A stretch of 64,000 nucleotides of DNA from Cotesia glomerata. Its lineage: Eukaryota; Arthropoda; Insecta; Hymenoptera; Braconidae. Under the pieces are notes generated by a model that was not told where the DNA came from, ran no database searches, and worked only from the letters and a program-made list of their open reading frames with translations. The stretch's first letter is position 1. The number at the start of each line of letters is the position of its first letter. Positions 12,373 through 23,969 of the stretch are shown in pieces. The translations under genes were made by a program, and so were the position numbers. The stretch lies in contig NC_058159.1 in NCBI RefSeq assembly GCF_020080835.1, forward strand, positions 20,556,474 through 20,620,473, given 5' to 3'.

Positions 12373-13715
12373 CAGTGAAAACCGTTTATAACGACATTGA
12401 AGGGACCTCCTGTTAATGGTCGTTATAGCCGACAATCGTTATGAGTAAAAATTAGCAATGCATGGATTATATTCGAAAACAAAAATGCACGGATTAAATT
12501 AAAAAGCAATACTTGATGAACATTAATCTTGTCATCTTGTCAACATTTTAATCTTGTCGATGTATTCACATTGTGTTTAATAACGATAATTAGAAAACTC
12601 TAGATTTAGATCCATAATCAAACGATGAGAATTATTTTATATACGTATGTTAATACAAATTTATTAGTTATCACTGCAACTAATATTCGCAGTTACAAAA
12701 CTTTTATAATCTATGAAATATTAAGCTATGACAAATAAATATGACAGATGTAAGGTTATAATCGACGTTCAGTTCATAAAACAAGAGAGCGCATGAATAT
12801 ATTATAAATTAATTATTTTTTTCAAATAAATGCGACTTATAATTTTTAATGAGATAATTTTGAGTCCAAAAAATTATGTCACCATCTTAGTCGACTTTTG
12901 GCCTTCGAACATTTAGAGTGAAAATTGTAGATCAAAAACAGTATAAGATTTCATATTGAATTCGAAAATAATACATAAAGTCCATTTACAAATTAACTAC
13001 ACTGATAGAAGGATTTGTTTATAATAAAAAATATTTATTAATATTTAACAAATCATTTATTAGAAACCACTTTTTAGTCCTTAACAAATATTTCTTAGTA
13101 TTTAAAAAGATTTATTAACATTTAGTAAATTAATATCAGATTTATTAAATATAAACAAATCATTTTAAATACTAAGAAATATTTGTTTAATACTAAAAAG
13201 TGGTTTCTAATAAATGATTTGTTAACTATCAACAAATATTTTTTAATACAAATAAATCCTTCTATCAGTGTAGACTAAAAACCGATCAAACTTTTAAAAC
13301 TTTTTAGTCTCATTAGATTAGAAACAGCATAAAATATTCATAGATGCTCAATTATTTTATTAAAAAGTTATTTAGACTTGGAACAGATCAAAAATAATTT
13401 GAATAGTAGATCAAATACGGATGAAAATGTTTTTAAAAGTTCAAATACAGATCAATAAGTTCAAATGCAGATCATTTAGCTTCAAATCAGTTTAAAATGA
13501 AAATTGTGATTCTCATTAATTTAAAGCTGCAAAAGAATTTGATGACATCATAAGTATATTTACTGCAAAACGAATGAAAGTATTTATCAGACGCTATAAC
13601 CAATGCATTTTACTATGAGTATACTACTATAAGTACTGTGAATTCGGTTGCTATTTACGATTTGTTGCTATAAGCAATGTTGTTTTTGTGAAGTCGCTGT
13701 AAACGGTTTTGACTG
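12373..13715. mobile_element. Nonautonomous Tc1/mariner- or pogo-type element with nested MITE
   Basis: Terminal inverted repeats CAGTGAAAACCGTTTATAAC (from 12373) and CGCTGTAAACGGTTTTGACTG (ending 13715) are flanked by TA on both sides (12371-12372 and 13716-13717), the duplication typical of the Tc1/mariner/pogo superfamily. CAGT-starting ends are common among pogo-like elements. No transposase is present: the 1.34-kb interior is AT-rich, and a second MITE sits at 12999-13271. A solitary copy of the same end occurs at 27620-27645. Confidence 0.75.
12999..13271. mobile_element. Palindromic MITE nested in the 12373-13715 element
   Basis: Ends ACACTGATAGAAGGATTTGT and, inverted, 'aaatccttctatcagtgt' lie next to TA dinucleotides. 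The two halves are complementary over most of their length, including the pair 'aaaccactttttagt' / 'ctaaaaagtggttt', so the ~270-bp unit is close to a full palindrome. It is noncoding. It inserted after the surrounding element, so it is the younger of the two. Confidence 0.8.
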
Positions 13716-13749
13716 TATTTTTTATCGAATCAAAATATATCAATCATCA

Positions 13750-14310
13750 TACACGGAAAAAAAAAAATAGGAACTTTCCCTATATCATAATGAGAATTAT
13801 TCCTATAATATTATTATTTCTATAATAGAATAGTATGGAAATGATTCCTATAACATCATAAAAATATCTATTTACAAAATAATGGAGAAGTTTCTCTCAC
13901 GCTTTGAAGAGATTTCAAATAAAACTTCCTGGATAGTACATTTTTATAGACAAGTCATAAAAATAAAGTGTAAACTACTTTTTATAGCATAATAGAAATA
14001 ACATTAATTTGATTCATCTGCAAATTCGAATTTTTTTTTTTATTTTAATTACTTTCGAAAATTTTAACTATATTTTAAATTTTGACTTTTTTGAATATCT
14101 GAATTTTCTTTAATTTTCTATACTAACAAATAATTATTTTGAAAATTTTGATTTTTTTTTTTTTTTTGTAAAATTTGATTTTTTTTGAAAATGTGATTTT
14201 TTTTATTAATACGAATTGTTCCCATAATTTATAGTCGTATTTCCTATAATGGTATAAGAAAAAAGTTCATATAATTGTGAGAACAGTTCCGATACTTTTC
14301 TTTCTGTGTA
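13750..14310. mobile_element. MITE with ACACGGAAA-type ends
   Basis: The left end 'tacacggaaaaaaaaaa' and right end 'cttttctttctgtgta' form an imperfect terminal inverted repeat, with inner pairs 'ataggaac' / 'gttccgat' and 'cctataatatt' / 'ttcctataat'. The ACACGGAAA start is shared with the MITEs at 19801 and 20106. The interior is A/T homopolymer-rich and noncoding. Confidence 0.55.
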
Positions 14311-15742
14311 GTTTGATTTTAATACTAATTTATTATTCAGACAGATTTTTCAGAATTGTATTATTGATTAAAAGACTCAAAAAATGTGAAATTTATTTAT
14401 AAAAGTAATGTTTTAATTGCAGTATACTTTTGAATGATGTATCTTTAAAATAAGGTACAAAATTGGTCGAAAGAATTCGATTGAAGCTGACTGTATTCAG
14501 CGACCTTGATATTGTAATTACAAAGTACACCGTATTATAAATGTTTTTAAATTTCATATAAGTAATTAAATTTTAAATGAAATCATTGTACTTAGAGTAA
14601 TAAGCTACTATGTCTCATCCAAATATATACTCAATTTTACGAATTTATCAATGACTCCTACCGAAAAAGTATATATTCTAGAATATATTCTGAAATATAT
14701 TCCAGAATATATACTTTTTCTGTGGAGGGGAGGAGGAGTATATTAATGTATGAATAATAATCTTTATTCTATTAATATAATATATGGATACAGCTTTACA
14801 TCATAGATTGTATGAAGATAATATGAAAATAGAATCTTGTTACTATATTAACAGAATTATGACTGTTATTATCTCGTATACATAGCGTTATTCGTTAGAT
14901 GAGTATTGTAATATTATAGCAGTTGCAAGACAGTTAAGCTGCTGATATATAGGCGCAAAATTATTGTTGGGTTAATACCTGTCATGTTGTTGAAATTAAC
15001 GTCACTCTCTTCTCCTATCTCTTCTCCTTCCTACCCTTTACCTCTTTCATTTGTGACTATAGAGATCGTCACCAATTTGCTTATCGTTAGTCAAGTGTGT
15101 ATACAAGAATTAAATTTCACTATTATAGTTATAATTAGCAAATCAATTAACCTTCATCAATTAAATTATTAAATTATAAAATTATCATTTTCAAAATAAA
15201 TTTATACATAATTCAATTTCAAATCGGAGTTTCCACTATTTTCTTTCTATAACTTATACTATACAATATAGGCCTAAGCCTCAAAATTACATATGTATTT
15301 TGACAATTTTTAAACTAAAAATATAAATCAACTTACAGAGTAAAAAAAACTACTCTATCCATAGATAAGTGAATTACATCGAAAATATGGTTACATAACG
15401 ATCGATCTGGGGCAATCGATTCACAGATAATTGATCTGAATGACAATTGATTCCCATAACAATTGATTCGCACAACAATTCTTTCACGGATTATCATTCT
15501 GCATAAAATTGTTTAAGACTTTTCTATAAAGTGCTTTTCTTTCAAGAAAATAATCATGGAAATAAATAAACATAGAAAGAAAGAAAAGAAAGAACGCATT
15601 CAATCTTGCAAAAAAACTTTTCATACATGTATTACATCTTATTTATCAGATACTATTAATTAATTGATATAAAACATACTGTAAAAAATAAATATTTTAT
15701 GCCCACAATAGCAATACTGGTATTTATTAAGCAAATGCACAT
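14311..15742. other. AT-rich noncoding stretch
   Basis: No supported gene. A near-perfect short palindrome at 14661-14721 pairs 'gaaaaagtatatattct' with 'agaatatatactttttc'. Positions 15400-15500 contain repeated 'aatcgattc'/'acaattgattc' phrases. An open frame at 14984-15172 is AT-driven and not persuasive. Confidence 0.55.
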
Positions 15743-16025
15743 TATAAAACCCGACAATCAGTTACGTAGTCTGAAGGAAATTGTATATACAACCGCGTGG
15801 AGATAACGTAGTGCTAGGACCCCAATACGTTGATGGGTCCTTCCGCAAGCTCTCGCTGGAATGTTCTTCTTAATCCCTCTGGTTGTCTTATCGACCCTCA
15901 TTGAGTGGAGGTGAGTCTTGTCGCTGATGGTTGGAGGTAAGGTCTGATACCTTCACAAATCTCGAGTCTTATGACACTTCTTAACTATAGAACTCGGTGG
16001 ATAGAACAGTATTGTCGGTTTTTAT
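15743..16025. mobile_element. Putative MITE with GC-rich interior
   Basis: Ends ATAAAACCCGACAAT (15743) and, inverted, ATTGTCGGTTTTTAT (16011-16025) differ by one base. The ~250-bp interior is GC-richer than its surroundings and has no convincing reading frame. It directly abuts the element starting at 16028. No homology with a known family is recognised. Confidence 0.5.
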
Positions 16026-16764
16026 GCTTAGGGATTTATTGCCAACCCGAAACCTAGAGGATTTTAAACTCTAGAATTTGAAAATTATGAATTTTTTCAT
16101 TTGTAAAATAAGCTAAATGTAAAAAGTAACATTTCTTAGATGTTAGAAACGGAAATGATGTCTAAAATAAATTAAATGTTTAGTAAAATATGAGAAATAA
16201 AAAAACAGTTATTTAAAAATGAAGAAATTCGCAAATGAATTTATTCATAAAATCAGCAATTTAAAAAATAGCATTAATAAAATGTCACCAGTTTGAAAAT
16301 TACCGAATTTGAAATAAATAATCATTAAAAATATTCTCAATTATAAAATAAATAATTACAAAGTATGGACATCTAAAATAACGTGATACGAAAAATGAGG
16401 TTAAATAAAAATTTTTGAGTTGTAAAATAAAAAGAAAAATAGCAATACAAAAAATTTTAAATCTTAAATGAAGAATTCCTAAATCCATCACGTATATTAA
16501 ATTTTTTTTAAAATTATAAATCGACACCTGAATTATAAATCGATTATTATTAGTATGAATTATAAATCGACACCTGAAACGTTATTTTATAGGTAATTAT
16601 ATTAAATATTACATCTGTATTAGAGTAGTTACGTTTCAAATAAACTTATTACATGAATCGGCTGATTTTACGATTTTTCAAGTTAAGAAATACCTTATTT
16701 CACGAATTTTCAAGTTTACAAACGGCTTATTTCACGAATGTCGGGTTTAAAATCATTCTATGGC

Positions 16765-16975
16765 AAACCAGTGTTGGTCCAGGCTCGGATAATTATTGGG
16801 CCGGCCGAGGCTTGGTTGCCCAGTCTTGGCCCAGGCTCGGGTAATCATTGGGTTGGCCAAGGCTGATTACCCAGTCTTGGCACAAGCATGGGCCAATATC
16901 GGTGCGCCAAGCTTGGTTGCCCAGTACTGGTCCAGGCATGGTCCCGTCATTCAACTCTGGCAGTTCCTACATGAG
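16765..16975. repeat. Degenerate GC-rich short repeat block
   Basis: Imperfect recurrence of phrases such as 'cccagtcttggcccaggctcgg', 'cccagtcttggcacaagcatgg' and 'cccagtactggtccaggcatgg' at ~60-70-bp spacing. Similar wording occurs at 9590-9740 and 23450-23650. It looks like a minisatellite-bearing repeat and contains no believable gene. Confidence 0.5.
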
Positions 16976-17099
16976 TTGTTTTGACTTACCAAAAGTTTAT
17001 GTTTTTGGTTCCGAGTAGAAAACTTTTTTTTCAGTGCATGAATTTAACAGTTGGTGTTTGTGATAGAGTAAATGATAAAAATAATAAAGTGGCGAAACG

Positions 17100-18200
17100 T
17101 TTGCAACGTGGCCAGTTGGCTCACATTAGGTAAAAGCCAATTTACCACCTGATACTAAACGTTTGCTGATAACATGTAAGTCAGATTTGAAATTAGGCAA
17201 TAATTGCTAATAGTACGAGAATTATTTGAGAGTGGCGCTAGAACGTACCCCCACTTCTCAATGCTAATTAATGTACGCGGAAGCCGCGTGCAGGCAGTCT
17301 TTGTTCAACCTTCATAATGTATACTGTAATTGATATATTTGTTAAAATATAAATAATTATTTTTACCGTGTTACAACGCAATGTTCGGTATTTTATTAAT
17401 TTACACCGTTTATTAAATAATAACGGCATTTTAATCTACAATAGTACGATACGACTCCGATTATCAGTTAACAAGGAGTATGTCGTACATTAATTAAATA
17501 ATACGACGCATATATAAGATAAATTAGCTTGGCATGTCGTGTACTCAAGAGGTCTCGAGTAGTCAGCCATTTTGTTGAGGAAAGCGTCGTTTCATTGTTC
17601 GAGGAAGATCCTGGTTTGTCGGTCACCTCGATTATTCGTCTGTTCCTGACCCAGTAACCGGCCCAGCTACAGCCCAGCTACAGCCCAGCTACAACGTTAA
17701 AGCACACCGAAGTGGTAGTAGTACCTGTTGTAAGTCAGGTGGTATATTGGTAAGAATTGGACGCGGTATTGAACTTACTTTGAGCTGTACTTTTCAATAT
17801 TTGTATTTGACGACCATTTAGCTCTATTTTTCCACACTGAGCGATCAGCGGAGCAGTACGCGGCAAAGATTGGTTTTGTGTCGGAGCTGAATCTATCTTT
17901 CAACGAGTATCGCCACCCACGAATTGCCCTAGACCATATTCCTAACGCGAATTAAATCAATTTAGCTATTTGTAGCTTTGAAAGCTATCGGCTTGGTCCG
18001 CCGTAAAATCTAAAGCTACAGGCATCTGGAGCAGCATCGACTCTTATAAGCTACGGCTTCGAGTTGGTTACACTCCGGGTGTAACGAGCGTGTCTTTTCG
18101 GCCCAGTTCGTAATTAATTATTAAATTAAAATTTAGATAATTTTTATTTTATAATAAAAATTTATTTCACTTTACGAACAGTCGAGACCAGCCACGCCAC
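17100..18200 (+). other. LTR-like or promoter-like GC-richer block
   Basis: A TATA-like 'catatataag' lies at 17509-17518. It is followed within ~60 bp by 'gtactcaagaggtctcgag' and 'cagccattttgttg', then a triple tandem of 'cagcccagcta' (17663-17692), and then ~400 bp of moderately GC-rich sequence without long reading frames. This is what a solo LTR or the 5' region of a retroelement looks like, but I could not define TG...CA ends, a primer-binding site or a target duplication. It lies inside the 16028-18486 inverted-repeat element. Confidence 0.3.
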
Positions 18201-18486
18201 ACGTTGTATACGATAATTAATTAAACATCAAGTATTAAATATCCAAAAAACTAGAACCTTTTGAATTTTATTATGAACCATGAATAAGAATGCTAGTAAC
18301 ATTAAACTGTTTTTTTATTTCTCGTATTTTACGATACAATTGATTTATTTTAGACATTATTTACGTTTCTAACATTCAAGAAATGTTACTTTTTACATTT
18401 AGGTTATTTTACAAAAGGAAAAATTGATGGTTTTCAAATTTTTGATTTAGAATCATCCAAATTTAGGGTTGGCAATAAATCCCTAA

Positions 18487-19800
18487 AAATAGAAACTGCC
18501 ACAAATTAATGAACGCGATTGTATATATTCTTGTATCTATGAAAAGTTTTAAAAAGTTAAAAAATTGAGGCTATATGATTTCAAAGTAGTGCAACCACAA
18601 TGTATAAAGTAATACTCACGGTAATTGGAAATATTTACTACATATTCAAATAGAAACAAAATGAAAATTATTAGTTTCTTCTCTGGGGACAACGATCTAG
18701 CTTCTTCTCGCCGAGTTTCAAACTTCATTTTAGTTCTGTCAGAACCGCATTTGCATATTACCAAACTCAGAATAACCATATGTTATTCTAATCTACTGAG
18801 TTTTCACAGTTGGATTTGTACACATACTGAATTGTAGTTTTAAATTGTCTTGCCTCTACAGACTTGAGTTATCAGTACAGAAATCTTCATTGCAAATAAC
18901 TTCAAATGTCATTTTTAACAGTATGTGCGCCTCAAACCAAAAAACAATTCGATCTGATATCACTTCATTTTCTATAATATTTTGATTTTATACGAGTAAT
19001 TTAAGAACTAGTGATCTCACTATCAATTTATTTTAACTTAAAATTGTTCTGAAGTTTAAAATCATTAAAGAGCAAATTAGTAATAATTTTTTTACGAATT
19101 ATTAAGCAAATGTCGTACATAATCTCTTTTGCAGTTTGATTGATTAAATTCAGTGACAATTTTTCTAAGTGATTCAAAAAACTAATTAAACCTATAATTT
19201 TACCTCTTTCATTAAATCAAAAAAATTATTCTTCAATTTATTATAAAAATTATTTCTTTTCCATTAAGAGAAATTTTCTTTGTAGAAACAAATTAAATTT
19301 TATAGAACAAGATATTTTGTAGTTAAATTAGGAAAGAAAACATTTACTTAGCGTCAATTTCATGTTGGTTCACTCAAGGATAGTTTTAATTGAATCAAGA
19401 TAATTGTCATTGTGTACAAATAATATTTTAGAATAGATTAAAAAAATACGTTGTGTGTCGTAGTTTATTTTTTTTTTCCAATTCTATAACTATAAACACA
19501 TTTTATAGCTTTTGATATTCTTTAAGTTGAAAAGTTTGAATGGCTTGATACTGAAATTTAAGTTAAATGAAATAATATTAAATCTGTTGTTTTTTCATAA
19601 ATAGTGTACGAGTAATATTCGAGCAAAGAAAATAATAATCACTCTTAAAGTGCGCCGAATAATATATCATATAATATTTATATGCATGTATTGAAAAATA
19701 AGACAAGAAATACTTCCATAGATGTGACATCTTAATCCGAGACTAGACTTTTATTATTTTTACTTTCATAATTTTGAATTTCAAAACTTACTAATTTAAT
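18487..19800. other. AT-rich noncoding stretch
   Basis: Nothing gene-like is supported. Overlapping opposite-strand open frames at 18549-18837 lack any recognisable domain and are probably chance. Confidence 0.55.
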
Positions 19801-20063
19801 ACACGGAAAGATTAGAACCCGACTGGTTCGTGTTCTGCACCAGACTCAGTCGTGTGCAAGAAAAAATGGAAGAAAAATTAGTTTACACCAGACTGAGTCG
19901 TATGCGCACCAGAAAGAGTCGTGTGCGTACACGACTCACTCGTGTTCTGCACCAGACTCAGTCGGGTGCTGCACCAGAATCCGTGCATAATAACCACTCT
20001 GGCGCCGCACACGACTGAGTCTGGTGCAAAACACGAATCAGTCGGGTTCTAATCTTTCCGTGT
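19801..20063. mobile_element. MITE with ACACGGAAAGATT ends and internal ACTCAGTCGTGT repeats
   Basis: The terminal inverted repeat is perfect over ACACGGAAAGATTAGAACCC (19801) and its complement ending at 20063. The interior is a run of the short motif 'actcagtcgtgt' and relatives in both orientations, so the whole 263-bp unit can fold on itself. A 62-codon open frame across it simply reads the repeats. Confidence 0.85.
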
Positions 20064-20105
20064 GCAAATTTTTATGATGTTACATCATGAACATTCGTAT
20101 ATAAG

Positions 20106-20385
20106 TACACGGAAAAAAGAAAACTCGAAAAATTACAGTATATAATGCAACGTGGCGCTTCGTGATGAAAAATATAAAAATTACAGTTTTAGATTGTAAT
20201 TATTACATATTTTGTAAGAATTGCATTGTAGAATGTAATATTTACATTGAAAGCTCTGAATATCAAATTAAAAAATTGAATTTAGAAAAATGTTATTTCA
20301 AACTATAACTTTTCTAGTTTTGATTACGACGGGACCGATTTTACATTTTATACTGTAATTTTTCGAGTTTTCTTTTTTCCGTGTA
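20106..20385. mobile_element. MITE with ACACGGAAAAAAGAAAAC ends
   Basis: The inverted repeat is perfect over about 35 bp: 'tacacggaaaaaagaaaac' and 'tcgaaaaattacagtata' on the left match the right end at 20349-20385. The 280-bp interior is AT-rich apart from 'acgtggcgcttcgtga'. TA occurs at both ends. It shares the ACACGGAAA start with the neighbouring MITE 43 bp away, but the interiors differ. Confidence 0.85.
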
Positions 20386-21960
20386 GTAGATTTAAAAATT
20401 TTGTAAGTCTGGTCCTGGATTACGACGTGATAAGCGTAATTATCCGAAGGATTTTTTCCCGTATAATTTCTTATCTCAAGAAATATCTTTGTTGCAGATA
20501 TTTAGTTTTATACTTTTCTCTGATAAATTAAAAAATTTTTTAATTTTATTGAAAAAAATTTTTTTAATAGAAGATAACAGGTTCCAACTCGAGTTTTCTT
20601 TTTTATTCAACTTTATTAATAAATTTCATTTTTTTTTTTTAATGATAAATGCAAACATTTTATTTATTTCTAAAAAAATGTATTCATTTATTAATTAAAT
20701 GACTACTTTTAATAATAATCTAGTCATACGAAGCATGGATTAAATCTGTACTATTGAAATTATAATAGGATCAATTCCATTTGAAAATAGAAATTGGTAT
20801 CATGTAAACGTAGCCAGAGCTTCCATTTAGAATAGCTCAAATCCCTACGTTGAACTACATATTTATCAGGAAAATCTTCGTTAACCTGATACATGGTAAT
20901 AAGCTTCATTCTACCTAGTGTAAAATACCGTTCTCTTCTTTCATGCATGTTCGCACGTTTATCAGTACTATAAATTATAACTTAAACTTCTATACTTCAA
21001 AAATAATCTTACCTGTTAAAAAAAAAAAAAAAAAAAGATCAAAACTAAATATAATAATCATAATAATTGGTATTCATTAATCATTAAGAATTATTAACTT
21101 TGAAATCGATACTAGCAAATCCTCAAATCAAATGAACTTGCTAAATTGTCTGGATTATAAGTCTTGCGGTACTTTAAATCAATATTTAAATTGAAACATT
21201 CAACTGAAAATGTCTGAACGGTGAATCAATATTTTGTCTAGAAGTTATAATACGAAAAAAAAAATGCTTATATAATATTTGTCAGCCATAATAAATTATT
21301 ATTTTATTTTTATCTGTTTGAATTATGGTTGAGAAAAACAACAACTGATGTATAAAATGTAGTAGAATCAATTTAAAAAGAGATCAAAAAGTCCCAAGAA
21401 ATATAATCTCCACTAAAGATTGATTAATTTTTTTGACCTAAATTTACATTTCATTGGATTTTACTATTGAATTGTTAGTTGAAATTCTGTTCTTCGAATT
21501 GTTTTCACTTGATGACAGCAGTTGTATTTTACAATATATTATAAAACTGGTGAAATCATATTTCATTTTCAATACACACACTTACTACTGCAATTGGAAT
21601 TTGTTATCAACAATGTAAATAAAATTTAATTCCAAACTTTGTAATGAAGAATGATTAAAGAGTGTCAAAGTTATAATTGTTTATTTGAATTAGTTATACT
21701 TATTATTATTATTATTATTGTTATTATTATTTTCTGCAAACCTTAACACCACAATTATTTATTTTATGAAACAAAAATGTTTAATGATTAAATTAATAAA
21801 TAATAGAAGTTAAAATATATAAATGAATATTAATTTAATTAATAAAATAAATTTATTATCCAAACAGAAAATATATTTTGAAGCATTGCCCTATTAATTA
21901 TTTTGATTACTATAACCCTATTTCTTGAAGAGTCACTAAAGATTCGATTCCTTTATATTA
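20386..21960. other. AT-rich noncoding stretch
   Basis: No supported gene. Simple features include an A run at 21021-21036 and an ATT/ATG trinucleotide run at 21700-21730. Open frames at 20489-20948 are short and AT-driven. Confidence 0.55.
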
Positions 21961-22085
21961 ATAGTATATTACACTATTAGGGCAGAAAGTTTGAGATTTC
22001 GGCCCTGCGCGCCCGAGGCGTAGCCGAGAGCATCACGGCGCGCAATTCAGAGCTCTCAAACTTCTGCCCGTGTAGTGTATACTAT
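21961..22085. mobile_element. GC-rich fold-back MITE, divergent relative
   Basis: Ends ATAGTATATTACAC / GTGTATACTAT and inner arms 'gggcagaaagtttgaga' / 'tctcaaacttctgccc' enclose a GC-rich loop 'cgcccgaggcgtagcc'. Terminal sequence and the GGGCAG step match the fold-back units at 10816 and 61112, but the loop differs. Confidence 0.7.
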
Positions 22086-22144
22086 TTTTCTTTATAGTCG
22101 GTCGAAAGTACGTAAAATATTTCATGTACTGTATCGAAAAAAAA

Positions 22145-22223
22145 TTGATGCTTGCCCCCGACATTTACGGCACGAGCGAAGCGAGTGCTGCTGGTCGGGG
22201 GGGGGGGGGGGGGGAGGCATCAA
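22145..22223. repeat. GC-rich hairpin with an 18-base G run
   Basis: TTGATGC...GCATCAA (22145-22151 / 22217-22223) and GCCCCCGAC / GTCGGGGG pair around a 'cacgagcgaagcgagtgct' loop. Eighteen consecutive G (22197-22214) sit in one arm. The G tract could form a quadruplex, and its length is likely to vary or be a sequencing weak point. Confidence 0.6.
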
Positions 22224-22500
22224 ATAAAAAAAAATTAATGTAAAATCAAATAAAAAATAATTAAAAAACATTTTTTTTTTATTTTTAGATTAAATAAAAC
22301 TGAAATTTCTTGAATTCAACAAACATAATAAAGCTTATTCTCGGTTAAAAATAGAAAAAACGAGCATATTATCTGAAAATTAACAATAATTAATAAAAAA
22401 TCAAATTAAATTGTTGTTACTGCGTACATTTTTCTAAATAATTCATTAATTAAATAAAGTTGATCCATTTTACACATGTCATTGTCAAACTGAATCTCAG

Positions 22501-22641
22501 TACAGTACAACCTGGTTATATGTTACATCGGATGATCTACTCACTCTTACGACAGTTATATTTTTATCTATATCTCTATCTATATATGAAATATTTCATG
22601 TAAGTAGAAGAAAGAAAGAAATATAACCAAGTTGTATTGTA
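22501..22641. mobile_element. MITE with TACAGTACAACCTGGTTATA ends
   Basis: The left end TACAGTACAACCTGGTTATA (22501) and right end ending 'accaagttgtattgta' (22641) form an imperfect ~20-bp inverted repeat flanked by or including TA. CAGT...AACC..GTTATA ends resemble those of pogo-like Tc1/mariner MITEs. The 141-bp unit is noncoding. Confidence 0.65.
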
Positions 22642-22989
22642 CCATCAATCGTAAATGATCAGCGTAAACAAAACATAGTTAGTAACAAATGACTAATGTC
22701 AGTCGCGGTAACGAAAGCATTTGCTCCCGCTGTTATAGAAGGCGAATGTGTAGCTTAATCAATGCACGAATCTTCAACTTTCTGCCTCGAAATAGGTGCA
22801 AAAGATTCGTACTTTCGACCGAGGTATAAAGAAAATTGTTTTTTAATAATAGTTTTCTTAATTTCAATAATTTCTTTTTCCAATTTTCTTCATTTTCACA
22901 CGGAAAAAAGAATAGTTCAGTAAGCAAATTCATAATGAGTATTTATTATAGTTTCAGATAGTAGAAAAACTCTTTATAAGGTCGCTCAT

Positions 22990-23066
22990 CATCGGCGTAG
23001 CGTCGCGGTATGGTATAGGGCCCTCGTGCGTCGGGTACCGTGTTCGAGTCTCGCGTTCGACATGTA
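22990..23066 (+). mobile_element. Possible tRNA-derived SINE head
   Basis: A GC-rich 77-nt patch contains an A-box-like 'tagcgtcgcggtatgg' and a B-box-like 'gtgttcgagtc' at tRNA-like spacing (~38 nt), followed by AT-rich sequence. No proper acceptor stem is seen. This suggests RNA polymerase III-derived retroposon sequence rather than a tRNA gene. Confidence 0.45.
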
Positions 23067-23709
23067 CGATTTTTAATAATTAATAATTACTAATTATAAT
23101 TACTATTAAGGCGAGTGTGAAGTAAGGTTAAGTGTTATGTGTGATTAGTGTATCTAACTCCTCCATCATCTCCTTTCCCTTTGACTTATCAAATCTACCA
23201 ATCAAAAAAATCTCTTCACATTAAAAAACGCTCCAAAAAACAAAAAAAAATTACAGAAAAAATAAAATTAAATAATAAAAATAATATTAAATAAAAGCAA
23301 CAAAGAATTTGTTTTTTTTTATTCATGAAATATTTAAAAAATTTAGTCCTAAATTTAATATTTATATTTAAAATAGTAAAAGAAGATAAAAAAATAAGCA
23401 TTTGCTTTTATTAATTTTCGCTTGATAATAAAAAAGCTAAAAATCAAGAAAGAATTAGATTTGGATTTTTGGTTCCAATTTTGGTTTCCAAACTGCAACC
23501 TAATCAGGAAGCCAAGTTAGGCTGAGCCTCGCAACTGCGTTACATCCCAAACTTCGGCCTGGTTTGGATGCCTCACTTACTGCAAGTTTGGAATTCGGCA
23601 TGCCTTACTTGCGCCAAATCACTGCCTCACTGAAATTTCTAGTCGGGTATTCGTTTGTTTGCTTATTATAATGGAAACAGATATTAATACTATTCTATCA
23701 AAAAATAAA

Positions 23710-23969
23710 TATCGATACTGCCATTCTAATTCGTCGTACTCCACAAGATTTGACTACTTGATTTGTTTTAATAATAGAATCATAACAATATTATGCAAGT
23801 CACATTATAAATTTAAAGGTCAAATATTTTAATAACTATTTTTAAACAATTATTTTCATCCGTCGAATCCCATTTAATCAATGTTAGAAATGAACCGTTT
23901 TTACCGTAAAAGTCTGTTGTAAAATTTTATAAATGTGGGATACGACGTATTAGAATGGCAGTATCGATA
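23710..23969. mobile_element. MITE with 29-bp TIRs (TATCGATACTGCCATTC)
   Basis: Positions 23710-23738 match the inverted 23941-23969 with a single mismatch. The 260-bp unit contains no coding sequence. No clear target duplication is visible beyond terminal TA. Confidence 0.75.

Larger units (their letters stand above)
16028..18486. mobile_element. Inverted-repeat DNA element with TTAGGGATTTATTGCC ends
   Basis: TTAGGGATTTATTGCCAACC at 16028 matches, inverted, GGTTGGCAATAAATCCCTAA ending 18486. The complementarity continues about 150 bp inward (aatgttactttttacattta and neighbours), giving long imperfect TIRs. There is no transposase. The interior holds short repeats near 16770-16975 and a GC-richer LTR-like block at about 17100-18200, so it is composite and nonautonomous. 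No clear target duplication was found. Confidence 0.7.

Noticed and set aside
18549..18837. Overlapping 70-76-codon frames as a possible small gene
   Set aside because: No recognisable domain, no splice context and AT-driven composition on both strands.
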